This document shows, piece after piece, positions 63,377 through 64,000 of a stretch of DNA of 64,000 bases (positions are counted from its first letter, which is position 1; each line of letters starts with the position of its first letter). Origin of the DNA: DATBRG01 sp036560445 (GTDB lineage: Bacteria; Pseudomonadota; Gammaproteobacteria; Burkholderiales; Methylophilaceae); contig DATBRG010000033.1 in assembly GCA_036560445.1 (NCBI GenBank), forward strand, positions 1-64,000. The letters are read 5' to 3'. The position numbers and the translations under genes were made by a program. The notes under the pieces are model-generated. The model did no database searches. It saw only the letters and a program-made list of their open reading frames with translations, and was not told the origin of the DNA.

Positions 63377-64000
63377 CTATTTAGCGGAACCACAGAATTT
63401 GCTGGACAGTTTATCCAGCGTTGCAGTTTTACTGGTAGGCGTTGCGCGTTGCGGCTTATCGAATATGGGTTGTAGCTTGCCATCTTTTACCCTATTGGCC
63501 TTGAGCAAGGTAAATGTGTGATCGCTGCAACTGAATACAAGCGTACTCAATGTCTCCTCATCACCGTTAAATGGCACCACTCTAGTTTCGGCGACAAAGC
63601 GCGCCTTGTCTTTACTTTGCTTGATAGAAGTACGGTCGAAAAAGACCTCTGCGATACTGCTCTTGCCCACTGATTCCCACTGTGCGACATTCAGGTCAAT
63701 ATCCGAATAGCAGTACTGGTTACGCAACTGATCAGGCATGGACTCCTGGCTGATAGGCTCGGGGGCTTTGGGCTTATCAAAACGCGAAAGCACCTGGTTG
63801 CCCAGCATTTTTACACCACTGATATAGGCATAGCTAGATTGCTGGCAATCGACCTCCAACTCGGTGAGCCATACTGTATCGTCATATAGTTGCACATTGG
63901 TCACTATCCTGAAAATGGTCTGCGTGGGGTCCCAGCGCAGGCTATCGCGATCTACATAATGATCGCCCGCCTCACTCGGACCTAACAACTGCCATTCTTC
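63377..64000 (-). CDS. Surface-adhesin-E-like protein, N-terminus cut by window edge
   Basis: The frame is open to the right edge, so the signal peptide and start are missing; 207 residues are visible. Two similar halves start with WQLLGPSEAGDHYVDRDSLRW and, later, WESVGKSSIAEVFFDRTSI, each followed by a Cys (VDCQQSSYA and VFSCSDHTF), the pattern of surface-adhesin E-type secreted proteins. Role unknown. The C-terminal linker is Thr/Lys-rich and ends SKFCGSAK. Confidence 0.6.
   Translation of the reverse strand, partial: EEWQLLGPSEAGDHYVDRDSLRWDPTQTIFRIVTNVQLYDDTVWLTELEVDCQQSSYAYISGVKMLGNQVLSRFDKPKAPEPISQESMPDQLRNQYCYSDIDLNVAQWESVGKSSIAEVFFDRTSIKQSKDKARFVAETRVVPFNGDEETLSTLVFSCSDHTFTLLKANRVKDGKLQPIFDKPQRATPTSKTATLDKLSSKFCGSAK

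Noticed and set aside
1..64000. CRISPR array, transposase, integrase, rRNA
   Set aside because: No regularly spaced repeats, recombinase motifs or rRNA-like sequence were seen on either strand.

Overview
The window is about 64 kb of chromosome from a Gram-negative bacterium. Gene content (outer-membrane TonB receptor, periplasmic DsbB/PPIases, YdbH-YnbE-YdbL) and gene orders such as rnm-yciO-site-2 protease-trpS-scpA-scpB-rluB, dapE-prmB and nadE-glnB fit a betaproteobacterium. Overall look and intergenic palindromes suggest the Methylophilaceae or a close relative, but that family-level placement is inference. No rRNA operon, complete tRNA, insertion sequence, phage module or CRISPR array was seen.

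Layout. Positions 1-561 are visibly AT-richer than the rest and carry the 3' end of a dNTP triphosphohydrolase (Dgt family) next to a 26-bp copy of a tRNA-Asn 3' end at 562-587, which looks like the attachment scar of an integrative element. From 595 to about 12 kb: a secreted PHB-depolymerase-like esterase, a PolB-type exonuclease, the ydbH-ynbE-ydbL phospholipid-transport operon (ynbE encodes only 56 residues), cysM-dsbB, xseA, a large orphan TPR/O-GlcNAc-transferase-like gene and kup. From 12 to 21 kb: an M48 lipoprotein protease, dapD, an MHYT-GGDEF-EAL protein, yffB, a phospholipase-D lipoprotein, dapE and prmB. From 21 to 28 kb on the minus strand: rnm-yciO-site-2 protease-trpS-scpA-scpB-rluB. 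From 27.9 to 34 kb on the plus strand: yciB-yciI-bolA-parvulin, an M61 peptidase and Fur-box-preceded feoAB. From 34 to 41 kb: glnB-nadE, an ankyrin protein, sucCD, serB and a periplasmic cyclophilin. From 41 to 53 kb: a cluster of secreted beta-propeller proteins, a second ankyrin protein, purL, glgP and a GarR-type reductase.

From 53.7 to 59.9 kb lies an iron-uptake operon read on the minus strand from a near-perfect Fur box: hemP, an uncharacterised 85-residue CxxC protein, tonB, exbB, exbD, a Fiu-like siderophore receptor, a PiuC-type hydroxylase and a PepSY-type membrane protein. It is followed by htpG, tcdA and a partial secreted protein at the right edge.

How the genes work together: most of the window is housekeeping (lysine/DAP biosynthesis, TCA succinyl-CoA synthetase, chromosome condensation, NAD synthesis, purine synthesis, envelope protein quality control). 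The accessory, regulated parts are the two Fur-box iron systems (Feo for Fe(II), TonB/Fiu for ferric siderophores), the c-di-GMP protein, the O-GlcNAc-transferase-like protein and the left-edge island scar. Nothing here is a clear unknown defence or mobile system. The strongest leads for new biology are the CxxC protein in the hemP-tonB operon, the covarying intergenic palindromes, the orphan TPR glycosyltransferase and the secreted beta-propeller cluster.
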